Of a DNA stretch of 39,655 bases, positions 17,495 to 25,174 are shown one piece after another. Numbering within the stretch: the stretch's first letter is position 1; the number at the start of each line of letters is the position of its first letter. Position numbers and translations under genes: made by a program. The notes below the pieces were generated by a model. The model saw only the letters and a program-made list of their open reading frames with translations. It did not search any database and had not been told where the DNA came from. The stretch is from Prevotella sp. (GTDB lineage: Bacteria; Bacteroidota; Bacteroidia; Bacteroidales; Dysgonomonadaceae), in assembly GCA_031285905.1 (NCBI GenBank), contig JAITVH010000114.1, positions 1-39,655 on the forward strand, written 5' to 3'.

Positions 17495-19315
17495 TTATCT
17501 GTTTCCTAAATCTATATACATATTTTGGAAATATGCTTTTGCCTCTTTTTCCAGCTCAGGATTACCTTCCTGATGTAAGATGCTTTGCTTGTCATTATCA
17601 TAAATGATAACTCCGGTGGTATCTATCATCGAAAACCCGTTGTGATAAGAATAGAAGGCAAGTTTATTGGCATCGGGATTCAACATATCCTTGCTGAACG
17701 TAAATTTACTGCGATCTACATCCAGTTGAGATAGCAGGGTAGCTGCCAGATCGTTCTGAGAACCATAGTCCGCAACTACAACAGGTTCTTTCACAACTCC
17801 ACCCAGCCAGATCATTGGTATATGGAAACGTTGCGGATCGCTGTTGTTTATACCCTGTGGATATGATTGCATAGCATGATCGGGGATAAATATTATCAGG
17901 GTATTATCCCACAATGATGTGGTTTTAAGCCCGTCTACAAAGCTGCCAAGGCATTCATCCGTATAGTTTATCGCATTAAGGTATGGCTCGTTAAATTTAT
18001 CCGTAGGCACATCAAACGGCTCGTGACTGCTGAGGGTAAGTACACTTTTGAAGAACGGTTCAGTCTGCTCCTTTGTGGTTATATCGTTATATGCACGTTC
18101 TATCACTATCTTATCGGGCACGCCCCACTTCGTAAGTTGGTCACTCAATGGGAAGCTTTTATCGGAGATAATTTCGCTTATGGCACATGCTCCCACAAAG
18201 TAAGAACGCATATTGGCAAAATCGGCATCGCCTCCATAATATAGAGATAAGTCATTATAACCGTTTTCCTTCAATACTCTTGGTATAGTCGGTAATGTGC
18301 CTGTTTTCTGAGGGTACTTCATAATGGCAACCGTAGGATGGGCAGGGTATCCGCTCAATATGGAGACCAATCCCCTGTCGGTGCGGAAGCTGTTGGCATA
18401 GAAGTTAGTAAAGCTTATTCCCTCTTTGGCAAACCTGTACATATTTGGTGCAATAATAGAATCGGACGATACATCTGCCGAAAAGCTTTCCAGCATGAAC
18501 AGAATAATATTGGGTTTTTCAATTCTAAGCAATTTAGGAATACTGTCGCTCTGAGGTTGATAACTAAGTTTCTCGAAAATAGCTGAGGCTTCTTCTTTGT
18601 CATAAAACTGATATTGCGAACCGAAATTATCTGATTTGGTAAACGAATACATCAGGTTGAAATGCGGATTGATAGCCGCATGGTTGAGGAACATATTGTC
18701 GCTGAAATATACCTTACCGACATTCATTGTAGATACCGTAACTCCGCCCCTGATAGGCAGAAACAGAAAACCCGTCAACAAAAGAAGTACAATGCTGGTT
18801 TGCCATAATGATTTGGGAACGGTCAAATTCAATACCTGTTTGCGGATGATGTATATATAGCCGATGAAGATAACCGCAGTGAAGACAATGATTGACAATG
18901 TACCCAATATCATCTGTGCAGGTGTAGCACTGGCAAAAGTCTCTTTAGGCTTTTGCAGGTAAAGGAATACAGTGGAATCGAAATGAAATCCCCAGAAAGG
19001 ATATACGACTATATCGACTATGGTAATGATAGCAATAACAAACAGGATAATGAAAAAATAGACATTATAAATCTTAGCTGTCAACGCAGGTTTTAGCCAT
19101 ATGGAAGCAATCAGTATAAGAGCGGGCAAGGCTGTGAGGTAACCACTCATCGAAAAGTCGAGTGGCAGTCCATGATAGAGAATATTAAACACATTGCTGA
19201 CTGAAATACCTCCCCCCATTGAAGAGTGAATGAGGGCAAATAGAACCTTTCCGATCAGAAAAACCAGAACGAAATAAAGAAAGATAGTGACAAAAAGTAA
19301 TATTCTTTGTTTCAT
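17495..19315 (-). CDS. LtaS-like membrane sulfatase-fold phosphotransferase
   Basis: This 606-aa protein has about five N-terminal membrane segments (roughly residues 7-190) and an extracytoplasmic alkaline-phosphatase/sulfatase domain (about 265-600). Features matching the lipoteichoic acid synthase family are NIILFMLESFSAD (metal-binding Glu), the nucleophile Thr in SFRTDRGLVS, and IFIPDHAM (Asp-His metal ligands). In Gram-negative bacteria such proteins transfer phosphoglycerol or phosphoethanolamine to envelope glycans or lipids; which applies here cannot be told. It is a single gene with a TATCTTTG -7 box. It sits between the protease genes and the precursor-like gene but shows no clear link to them. 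Confidence 0.88.
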   Translation of the reverse strand: MKQRILLFVTIFLYFVLVFLIGKVLFALIHSSMGGGISVSNVFNILYHGLPLDFSMSGYLTALPALILIASIWLKPALTAKIYNVYFFIILFVIAIITIVDIVVYPFWGFHFDSTVFLYLQKPKETFASATPAQMILGTLSIIVFTAVIFIGYIYIIRKQVLNLTVPKSLWQTSIVLLLLTGFLFLPIRGGVTVSTMNVGKVYFSDNMFLNHAAINPHFNLMYSFTKSDNFGSQYQFYDKEEASAIFEKLSYQPQSDSIPKLLRIEKPNIILFMLESFSADVSSDSIIAPNMYRFAKEGISFTNFYANSFRTDRGLVSILSGYPAHPTVAIMKYPQKTGTLPTIPRVLKENGYNDLSLYYGGDADFANMRSYFVGACAISEIISDKSFPLSDQLTKWGVPDKIVIERAYNDITTKEQTEPFFKSVLTLSSHEPFDVPTDKFNEPYLNAINYTDECLGSFVDGLKTTSLWDNTLIIFIPDHAMQSYPQGINNSDPQRFHIPMIWLGGVVKEPVVVADYGSQNDLAATLLSQLDVDRSKFTFSKDMLNPDANKLAFYSYHNGFSMIDTTGVIIYDNDKQSILHQEGNPELEKEAKAYFQNMYIDLGNR

Positions 19316-19341
19316 CGATATATAAACTGATAAATGAACTA

Positions 19342-19349
19342 CAAAGATA
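19342..19349 (-). promoter_or_regulatory. -7 box of the LtaS-like gene
   Basis: Minus-strand TATCTTTG, 27 bp upstream of the ATG at 19315. Confidence 0.45.
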
Positions 19350-19500
19350 AGATATATGGAAAGAATTATAAATTATAACATAGAAAACATAACCTACTTT
19401 TTAAATTTTCATTCTATCTGAAACGATTAAACAGAGATTATATAGGCTCTGAAGCATCATGGTTTATTAAGTATCATTAACTTTTTTAAAAATTTTCCCA

Positions 19501-19543
19501 CCCAAAATTAACAATCATATTTTTTCGAATTTATCTATAGATG
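19501..19543 (+). promoter_or_regulatory. Shared promoter block A, upstream of first GS/Cys precursor-like gene
   Basis: CCAAAATTAACAATCATA followed by TTTTTTCGAATTTATCTATA closely matches blocks at 22577-22615 (VKOR gene) and 24333-24371 (second precursor-like gene). The constant part TTTTTTCnAATTTATCTATA is too well conserved for a neutral spacer, and no other TAnnTTTG box is present. It is probably a common promoter or operator. TCTATAGAT is itself a short palindrome. Confidence 0.65.
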
Positions 19544-19556
19544 TAATTATAGCGAA

Positions 19557-19617
19557 AGCTTTTGTTAAGTTGTAGGGCAAGAGTGAGTAACTGCGCAACA
19601 AACAATGAATCTACAAC
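19557..19617 (+). promoter_or_regulatory. Conserved 5' leader with GTTGTAG/CTACAAC inverted repeat, copy 1
   Basis: AGCTTTTGTTAAGTTGTAGG and the following GCAAGAG are nearly identical to 24391-24418. GTTGTAG (19569-19575) can pair with CTACAAC (19611-19617) around about 35 nt, and the same arms are conserved at the second locus while the loop differs. It lies just upstream of the ATG and could be an RNA structure controlling translation or a protein-binding site. Confidence 0.55.
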
Positions 19618-19637
19618 ATTATCTAAATTTATAAAAA

Positions 19638-20282
19638 ATGAACGTATTAAAAAAAATCAATTTAGAGGATGCAGAAATATTAACAAGCATTCAACTAATG
19701 ACAACAGGATCCGGTAGTGGTTCAGGACAGGGAGACGGAACTAGTGCAGAGAAATGTATGCCGCTATCAGTTTATGATGATATGGTTGATCGGGGTATAT
19801 CTATCAAAAATGTATGGGTATGTGGCCTTGGCTATATTACATCAGATCCCGCAATAATTTGGGGTTCTGGAAGCGGTAGTGGAAATGGCGGTAACCCTAG
19901 AGGAGGCTGGGATTACGGTTCGGGAACTGGCAGTGGAACCGGTTCAGGAACTGAATATGATCCTAAGGATGGAGGTAACTATAACGGAAAAGCGATGGGA
20001 TATATGCCATCCGGCCGTACTAGACAGGAAGCGATCGAAAAATGTAGTGGTAAACTTCATGACGAAAAATGTTATTTCCCAGAACGAAGTGGATTATGTA
20101 GAAGAACTGCTAAAGGGGAACCACTGCAATGTGAATCACCCGATTCAAAACAAGCTTGTTCTGATGCAGTACCTACTGTTAAATGCTGGGCTATAAATGA
20201 TAGAGGCGTTGCGACAAACGGAAACTGTCGGTCATTAGGAGGAAAAAGTCCGAATGGTCTTGATTGCCTAATGCAATCTTAG
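19638..20282 (+). CDS. Secreted Gly-Ser-repeat, Cys-rich protein with RiPP-like leader (paralogue 1)
   Basis: A 214-aa protein of no family I can name. It opens with a leader, MNVLKKINLEDAEILTSIQ then LMTTG, with no classical signal peptide; it resembles double-Gly-type leaders cut by C39 peptidases (hydrophobic residues spaced before AG/TG-S). Two Gly-Ser/Gly-Thr tracts (about residues 24-32 and 77-106) flank a conserved block ending NVWVC. The C-terminal third is Cys-rich; the whole chain has 10 Cys, an even number suggesting disulfides. The paralogue at 24484 shares the leader, the tracts and the NVWVC block but diverges in the C-terminal domain. It is preceded by shared promoter and leader elements and followed by a strong terminator. 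Confidence 0.7.
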   Translation: MNVLKKINLEDAEILTSIQLMTTGSGSGSGQGDGTSAEKCMPLSVYDDMVDRGISIKNVWVCGLGYITSDPAIIWGSGSGSGNGGNPRGGWDYGSGTGSGTGSGTEYDPKDGGNYNGKAMGYMPSGRTRQEAIEKCSGKLHDEKCYFPERSGLCRRTAKGEPLQCESPDSKQACSDAVPTVKCWAINDRGVATNGNCRSLGGKSPNGLDCLMQS

Positions 20283-20306
20283 ATATGATTAGAGTTTAAA
20301 TTCTTT

Positions 20307-20339
20307 ATCCCTAATGCAAATTTATTTTGCATTAGGGAT
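20307..20339 (+). terminator. Terminator of first precursor-like gene
   Basis: Perfect 14-bp arms ATCCCTAATGCAAA / TTTGCATTAGGGAT (20307-20320, 20326-20339) around a 5-nt loop are followed by TATTTTCATCTTATTTT. It separates the abundant-looking precursor unit from the thioredoxin gene. Confidence 0.85.
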
Positions 20340-20409
20340 TATTTTCATCTTATTTTATTAATTTTGGATCAATGATACTTTATCTTTAAATATCTAATTG
20401 AAAAACTCT

Positions 20410-21981
20410 ATGGATAATAATATATCTTTTTTTAATATTTTATTTACTTTTTGTCTGCTTCTAATGTCATGCACCAAACAAAATGATAGCGGTATATTCA
20501 ATCCTAGAATTGAAACCGGAGTAGCAAAAGTATCGGGAAATGTTATTAATTTATGCGAAAATAATGAATTTAAGGTATTCAATCTCAAATTCGAATCTGT
20601 AGATGTAATTTTAAATAAAATAGACGAGTTTAAGGTCGCTATTAATGATGATGGCAGTTTTGAGTGTGAAATTCCTGTTACAATTTCACCTCAAATTGTA
20701 TCAGTTTTAGTTAATAATGGAATAACATTCTTTACAATTAGTATAACGCCCGAACAGGAAACAAAATTGGAAATAATATGTCCGGAGGAAGCTCCAATAG
20801 AAGTCAAAATAATAAGTGGTTCAGAATCTTTTTTTGAATCTCCAGAAGAAGCAAAACAAGTATCCGAACTATTTTCAAAAATGGCAATGCTTGGTTCGGA
20901 TAAGAGCCGTACAACTAAAGACACCATAAACCTGTTTGTCCAAAACCCCAATGAATATATTCCTTATTTTATTAGAAATAACCTGAATTACAGGCTTGAG
21001 ATTATGAAAGAAGATACTATATTGAGTGATAAGACGAAAGCATACTATTTAGATTTGTTCAGTCTTTTCATGTTTAAATTAACATTCTTCGAACTCAGTT
21101 TTGACGAAGGAATAATCAAGATATATGAAGATATAAAACCAGAAGGAGATACTACAACTTTAAAAATAACGAATCAACCCGATAAGACATATTATAGTTT
21201 TCTGAAAGATCTTAATCTGAACAATTCCCAGTATCTATATAATATGCATTATTCATCACTTTGTCAGGAAATCCTTACTAATAAAATACTGAATCTTTCT
21301 CCTATTAACGAAACCCCAATAGATGAATGGCTGAAAGGAGTAAAATCTATAATGGCTGATTTAGTAGGCTTTGACAAAGGGCAGTTTTATGATATACTAA
21401 TAGCCAACGCTTATTCAAAACAATTTTCAGATGAACTAAAACCATTATCGGAGAAGCAAATTCAAAATATAAAGACTTATTACAAAGGAGGAGATATAGA
21501 GAAAATAATCTTACATGAGAATGAAAAGATAGTGAAGATAGCAAACGATAAAGGAGAAGCTATTGTTAACGAAACGCCGCAGGTAGCTAATGAAAAGCTA
21601 CTGGATGCTATTCTTTCCAATTATAAAGGTAAGGCTGTAGTTGTGGATCTTTGGGCGACATGGTGTGCGCCCTGCCTGTCGGCAATGAAGAAAATACAAC
21701 CCCTTAAAGCAGAATCGAAAGACAAGGATGTCGTATTTGTTTATATAACCAATACGTCTTCACCTAAAGAGTTATGGGAAGCAAAAATAAAAGCCATTGA
21801 CGGAGAACATTATTACCTGAATGAGGAGCAATGGACGCACATAATGAATAGTTTGAAAATTACCGCTATCCCTGCCTATCTTTTCTACAATAAAACAGGA
21901 AAGCTTTCCTTTGATCCTGTAATAGGCTATCCGGGAGAAGATTGGATGCGAAGCCTAATAAAAAATGCCCTGTCTGAATAG
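20410..21981 (+). CDS. TlpA/ResA-like thioredoxin lipoprotein
   Basis: This 523-aa protein has a signal peptide and lipobox (LLLMSC). Residues of about 30-135 look like the beta-rich N-terminal domain common in Bacteroidota thiol-disulfide lipoproteins, and about 140-380 is helical and of unknown role. The C-terminal thioredoxin domain starts near residue 385: VVVDLWATWCAPCLSAMKK carries the active CAPC pair (Cys419, Cys422), and the cis-Pro loop is ITAIPAYLFY. It probably reduces or isomerises disulfides in the periplasm. Placed just after a Cys-rich secreted protein and near a VKOR oxidase, it may handle disulfides of these products. ATG at 20410 was chosen over a TTG four codons earlier. 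Confidence 0.85.
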   Translation: MDNNISFFNILFTFCLLLMSCTKQNDSGIFNPRIETGVAKVSGNVINLCENNEFKVFNLKFESVDVILNKIDEFKVAINDDGSFECEIPVTISPQIVSVLVNNGITFFTISITPEQETKLEIICPEEAPIEVKIISGSESFFESPEEAKQVSELFSKMAMLGSDKSRTTKDTINLFVQNPNEYIPYFIRNNLNYRLEIMKEDTILSDKTKAYYLDLFSLFMFKLTFFELSFDEGIIKIYEDIKPEGDTTTLKITNQPDKTYYSFLKDLNLNNSQYLYNMHYSSLCQEILTNKILNLSPINETPIDEWLKGVKSIMADLVGFDKGQFYDILIANAYSKQFSDELKPLSEKQIQNIKTYYKGGDIEKIILHENEKIVKIANDKGEAIVNETPQVANEKLLDAILSNYKGKAVVVDLWATWCAPCLSAMKKIQPLKAESKDKDVVFVYITNTSSPKELWEAKIKAIDGEHYYLNEEQWTHIMNSLKITAIPAYLFYNKTGKLSFDPVIGYPGEDWMRSLIKNALSE

Positions 21982-22019
21982 ATTTTAATAATATATCGCC
22001 GTAATCATGACTTATGTAA

Positions 22020-22550
22020 TTAGTCTAAATTTTGGGTATATGTAGAACATTTTCTTCTAAATTTCTCCCAGTCAAAATCTATTGGCTGGGGATATTTTTT
22101 ATCTAATTTAATATTTACATTTAAGATTATTTCTTCAAATTATAACCCATATTTTCCCTTGCAATTCTTCATTCCTTTTGCCACAATTCCTTAATTTTTT
22201 CTATCTCATAGCTATCAAATAAATACTCTACTAAATAGCTAGCCTGAGTATATTCAATATTTGTAAGAAGGAATTGTATTATATCATCCATATCCAATAG
22301 CTTATTATATTGCAAAAGAAAAACGGATATTTCTTCTGATGCATAGTCATTATAATCTTCTGTTTCGGGATTATCAAAAATAGCTAATCCTTCATCCAAT
22401 CATAATAAATCTACTATAGGCGATTCCCACTTAATAGCTAAAATAATATGCATAAGTTCATATTCAAGGAGAGAATATTGATTATTGATAATAGAAATAA
22501 TTCATCTGTACTATTCCTTGTTTTTACCAGGGTAATACAATTCCCATATT
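22020..22550 (-). pseudogene. Decayed gluzincin peptidase (relic paralogue of the 25175-26781 gene)
   Basis: Conceptual translation across breaks aligns with the active module of the gene at 25175-26781. LEYELMH stands where that protein has LKHELMH, so the first zinc-binding His of HExxH is Tyr. A TGA replaces the Trp before LDEGLAIF. A long open stretch (22169-22399) matches the helical part ending KELWQK. A frameshift near 22172 follows, then the tail with TAA in place of Lys (GL-stop-FEE), ending KKYPQPIDFDWEKFRRKC and a stop at 22020-22022. A further frameshift lies near 22495-22510. At least four independent lesions make this a real pseudogene rather than a sequencing artefact. Confidence 0.8.
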
Positions 22551-22551
22551 C

Positions 22552-22615
22552 TTAACATTTATTATGTATTAATCCTATCCAAAACCACAATTATATTTTT
22601 TCGAATTTATCTATA
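22552..22615 (+). promoter_or_regulatory. Shared promoter block B, upstream of the VKOR gene
   Basis: This 64-bp block aligns without gaps to 24308-24371, differing at about eight positions, and its right half aligns to 19501-19539. It contains TTAACATTTATTAT, CCAAAACC and TTTTTTCGAATTTATCTATA. It begins directly after the peptidase relic and ends 58 bp before the VKOR ATG. Confidence 0.65.
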
Positions 22616-22672
22616 TGCAGTAAACCAAAGTAAAATGCATAATAGAATATAAATTAAAAAAAAGTATTTATC

Positions 22673-24248
22673 ATGAGACCAAAAAGTAAGAACATCTTTG
22701 AGCTTATCCTTGAGCAATGGAACGTAAAGTTTACAGAAACGCATGTAAACAAACTTTATAACGAAAATCCGCATAGAAATACTCTGTTCGGATTATCGAA
22801 TATGCTAACTGATTATAATATTAACAATGTTGCGATTAAGACGAAGAACGTAGAAGAGTTAAGAATGATAAAGAAGCCTTTCTTTGTAAATATAGAAGGC
22901 GAAATCTTTGTTGTAAAAGAACTGAAAAATGACAAAGTAGCCTGTATATCCGACAAAGGAAGTATAAGTATTCCACTCAATGACTTCCTCAATATATGGG
23001 ATGGTGTCGTCTTGTTGCCTGATGTAAATAATAGTTCTATTGAGCCTCAATATAAAGAACACAGGACGCAAGAGTTATTTAACATTTTTCGTAAAAATCT
23101 ATCCTTAGTAGTTGTTGGCATCATCTTTTTTATAGGCATTATTAGCAATGGAATCTACAATCATTTGGAATTAGTTCTATTATCGATTGTTAATCTGATT
23201 GGGATCTATATTGGTTATCTGCTGATACAGAAGCAAATGTATATAAAGAATGACCATGCGGATAAAATATGCTCGATGCTTAAAAAAGGAAATTGCAACA
23301 GCGTTTTAAATTCATCTGCTGCAAAACTTATGGGAGTAATTGGGTGGAGTGAAGTAGGGTTAAGCTATTTCATTTCAAATATTCTGATACTTATGTTTTT
23401 ACCTCAGCTTATATCTTACATGGTGCTACTCAATGTATGTGCTTTACCGTATAGTTTGTGGAGTGTATGGTATCAAAAAATCAAAGTCAAGGAATGGTGT
23501 CCTCTTTGCCTAATTGTTCAGGTATTGTTATGGATTACTTTTGTTGTATGCCTTATTTCTGGCTACATAGTTTTTCCTCAATTTACTATTCTGGATATAT
23601 TGCTGACAGGGTGTATGTACGCCATACCATTCTTAGTGATCAGTTTTATAGTTCCGAAATTAAATGATAAAAGACATCTTGAATACATCAAAGAAGAACT
23701 TAACGATTTACGGTTAAAACCTGAAGTTTTTTCCTCACTTTTGAAACAACAACCATATTATAGGGTAGATCATTCTACATCCCGGATTATTTGGGGTAAC
23801 AAAAATGCCGACTTGCTTATATCGATCATTACCAATCCGCATTGTGCTCCTTGTGCGATGATGCATAAGCGCATTGAAAAATTGCTGCAAAAAGCAGGGG
23901 ATAGCGTTTGCATACAGTATATTTTCAGCTCTTTCAATGAAAAACTGGAATCGAGTAGCCGATTTTTTAGCTGCGATCTATTTTTCAGAGAAGTATAACC
24001 TTCAAGAAAAAGAAGAAATATATAATAAATGGTTTGAAGAAGGGAAATTCAGAAAAGAGGAATTCTTTGAAGAGTATCAATCCAACATAGATGCAGATAG
24101 CATAAAGCTGGAAATAGATAATCACAAACAATGGAAAAATCAAACAGATATTGCTGGAACTCCAACTATTCTTTTTAACGGATATGAGCTTCCCTACCAG
24201 TATAGCATAGAAGATATAATCTACTTTATGGATTTGAAAACAAGCTGA
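22673..24248 (+). pseudogene. C39-like / VKOR / thioredoxin fusion, frameshifted near the 3' end
   Basis: This membrane thiol oxidase gene is broken by one frameshift. Residues 1-120 resemble the inactive C39-like peptidase domain often fused to Bacteroidota VKORs. Four to five membrane segments follow, with VKOR cysteines Cys200 and Cys208 and the CPLC pair (Cys276, Cys279). The thioredoxin-like domain has NPHCAPC (Cys391, Cys394). The first frame ends at 23998 with a scrambled tail. The correct C-terminus (from about LAAIYFSEKYNLQEKEE through GTPTILFNGYELP, cis-Pro) continues in another frame to 24248. Dropping one T from the run of six at 23963-23968 restores one 524-codon frame. The family makes disulfides in exported proteins; the flanking Cys-rich proteins are obvious candidates. 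Confidence 0.85.
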
Positions 24249-24307
24249 AGTTATCCAGTATGTAGATTTTTTTTGAATTCAGGGAAGAGGAATTGATTTA
24301 TATATAT

Positions 24308-24371
24308 TTAACATTTATTATATATCAATTCTGTCCAAAACCTCAATTTTATTTTTTCCAATTTATCTATA
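24308..24371 (+). promoter_or_regulatory. Shared promoter block C, upstream of second GS/Cys precursor-like gene
   Basis: Gap-free counterpart of block B (22552-22615), with the same TTTTTTCnAATTTATCTATA end. It is followed by AGATAG and then the conserved leader. Together with blocks A and B it suggests one regulon of three genes. Confidence 0.65.
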
Positions 24372-24390
24372 GATAGAAATAAGAAAAAAT

Positions 24391-24447
24391 AGCTTTTGTT
24401 AAAGTTGTAGGGCAAAAGCAGAAGCACGTGCAAACCTAAGCTACAAC
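24391..24447 (+). promoter_or_regulatory. Conserved 5' leader with GTTGTAG/CTACAAC inverted repeat, copy 2
   Basis: AGCTTTTGTTAAAGTTGTAG and the following GGCAAAAG match 19557-19583. Arms GTTGTAG (24404-24410) and CTACAAC (24441-24447) are retained with a shorter, diverged loop. The VKOR gene lacks this element, so it is specific to the two precursor-like genes. Confidence 0.55.
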
Positions 24448-24483
24448 ATTAATATTTTAAACATTAAAAAAACAAAAACTAAA

Positions 24484-25125
24484 ATGAATGTACTAAAAAA
24501 AATGAATTTAAAGGATGCAGGAGTATTAACAAGCATCCAATTAATGGCAGCAGGATCTGGTAGTGGCTCCAATGGCGGCTCTAATAATGGTTCTGGTTCC
24601 GGTAATGAATCTGGTTCTGGTAATGAATCTGGCTCAGGAAATGGTTCAGGAACAAATAGTGGTTCCGGCTCTGGCTGGAAAGGAGGTGATGGTACTAGCG
24701 AATCTAATTGTATGGATCGTGATGTATACAACCAATTAATCAGCCAAGGCGCAACAGTTACCAATGTATGGGTCTGTGACGAAGGTCATATTGGAGGCTC
24801 AGGTAGCGGAACAGGTTCAGGAACTGGTAGTGGAAGCTGGATCTGCGATGATGAGTGTACAAGTGACTCCAATTGTGCAGATAAGCTCGGGTTAAGTGGA
24901 GGAGAGAGATCAAAAGCCGCATGTATTCTAAATGGCTGTTTAGCCGGTTTTGGCGGTAACTATAGAAGGTGTATTAAAATGGACGATGCTGAATTTCCAT
25001 GTAAAGGACTATATCTGCATGATAAATGCACAATGGCAAATGGAAAACCGGGATATTGTTCACAATTTAATGTTCCTTTCAACTCTTGGAGAGCAAATCG
25101 ATGTACTGAATTTAAGATGAGTTAA
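24484..25125 (+). CDS. Secreted Gly-Ser-repeat, Cys-rich protein with RiPP-like leader (paralogue 2)
   Basis: This 213-aa paralogue of the protein at 19638 has leader MNVLKKMNLKDAGVLTSIQ followed by LMAAG, then a long GSGSGN/ES tract (about residues 24-66), the conserved block with VYNQLISQGATVTNVWVC, a second GSGTGSG tract, and a Cys-rich C-terminal domain. It has 12 Cys in total (again even). The C-terminal domain is not alignable with paralogue 1 beyond Cys spacing, suggesting a variable functional part on a constant leader and linker. No signal peptide is seen, so export probably relies on the leader. It lies directly after the VKOR gene and shares its promoter type; transcription probably ends at the palindrome at 25216. 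Confidence 0.7.
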   Translation: MNVLKKMNLKDAGVLTSIQLMAAGSGSGSNGGSNNGSGSGNESGSGNESGSGNGSGTNSGSGSGWKGGDGTSESNCMDRDVYNQLISQGATVTNVWVCDEGHIGGSGSGTGSGTGSGSWICDDECTSDSNCADKLGLSGGERSKAACILNGCLAGFGGNYRRCIKMDDAEFPCKGLYLHDKCTMANGKPGYCSQFNVPFNSWRANRCTEFKMS

Positions 25126-25174
25126 ATAAGAAACTAATAGTAGGTCTCATCCTACTACTAAATACTATTTGATT

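Noticed and set aside
17495-19315. LtaS-like gene as part of the precursor/disulfide system
   Set aside because: It has its own standard -7 box, opposite orientation and no shared promoter block; proximity alone is not enough.
24595-24690. Possible CRISPR or tandem DNA repeat in the GS tract
   Set aside because: The repeats are in-phase codons for Gly/Ser/Asn with synonymous variation and no spacer structure; this is a coding repeat.
24441-24764. 107-codon minus-strand frame rich in PEP/PDP over the second precursor gene
   Set aside because: It is the reverse-complement reading of the Gly-Ser repeat tract; the repeat alone keeps the frame open.
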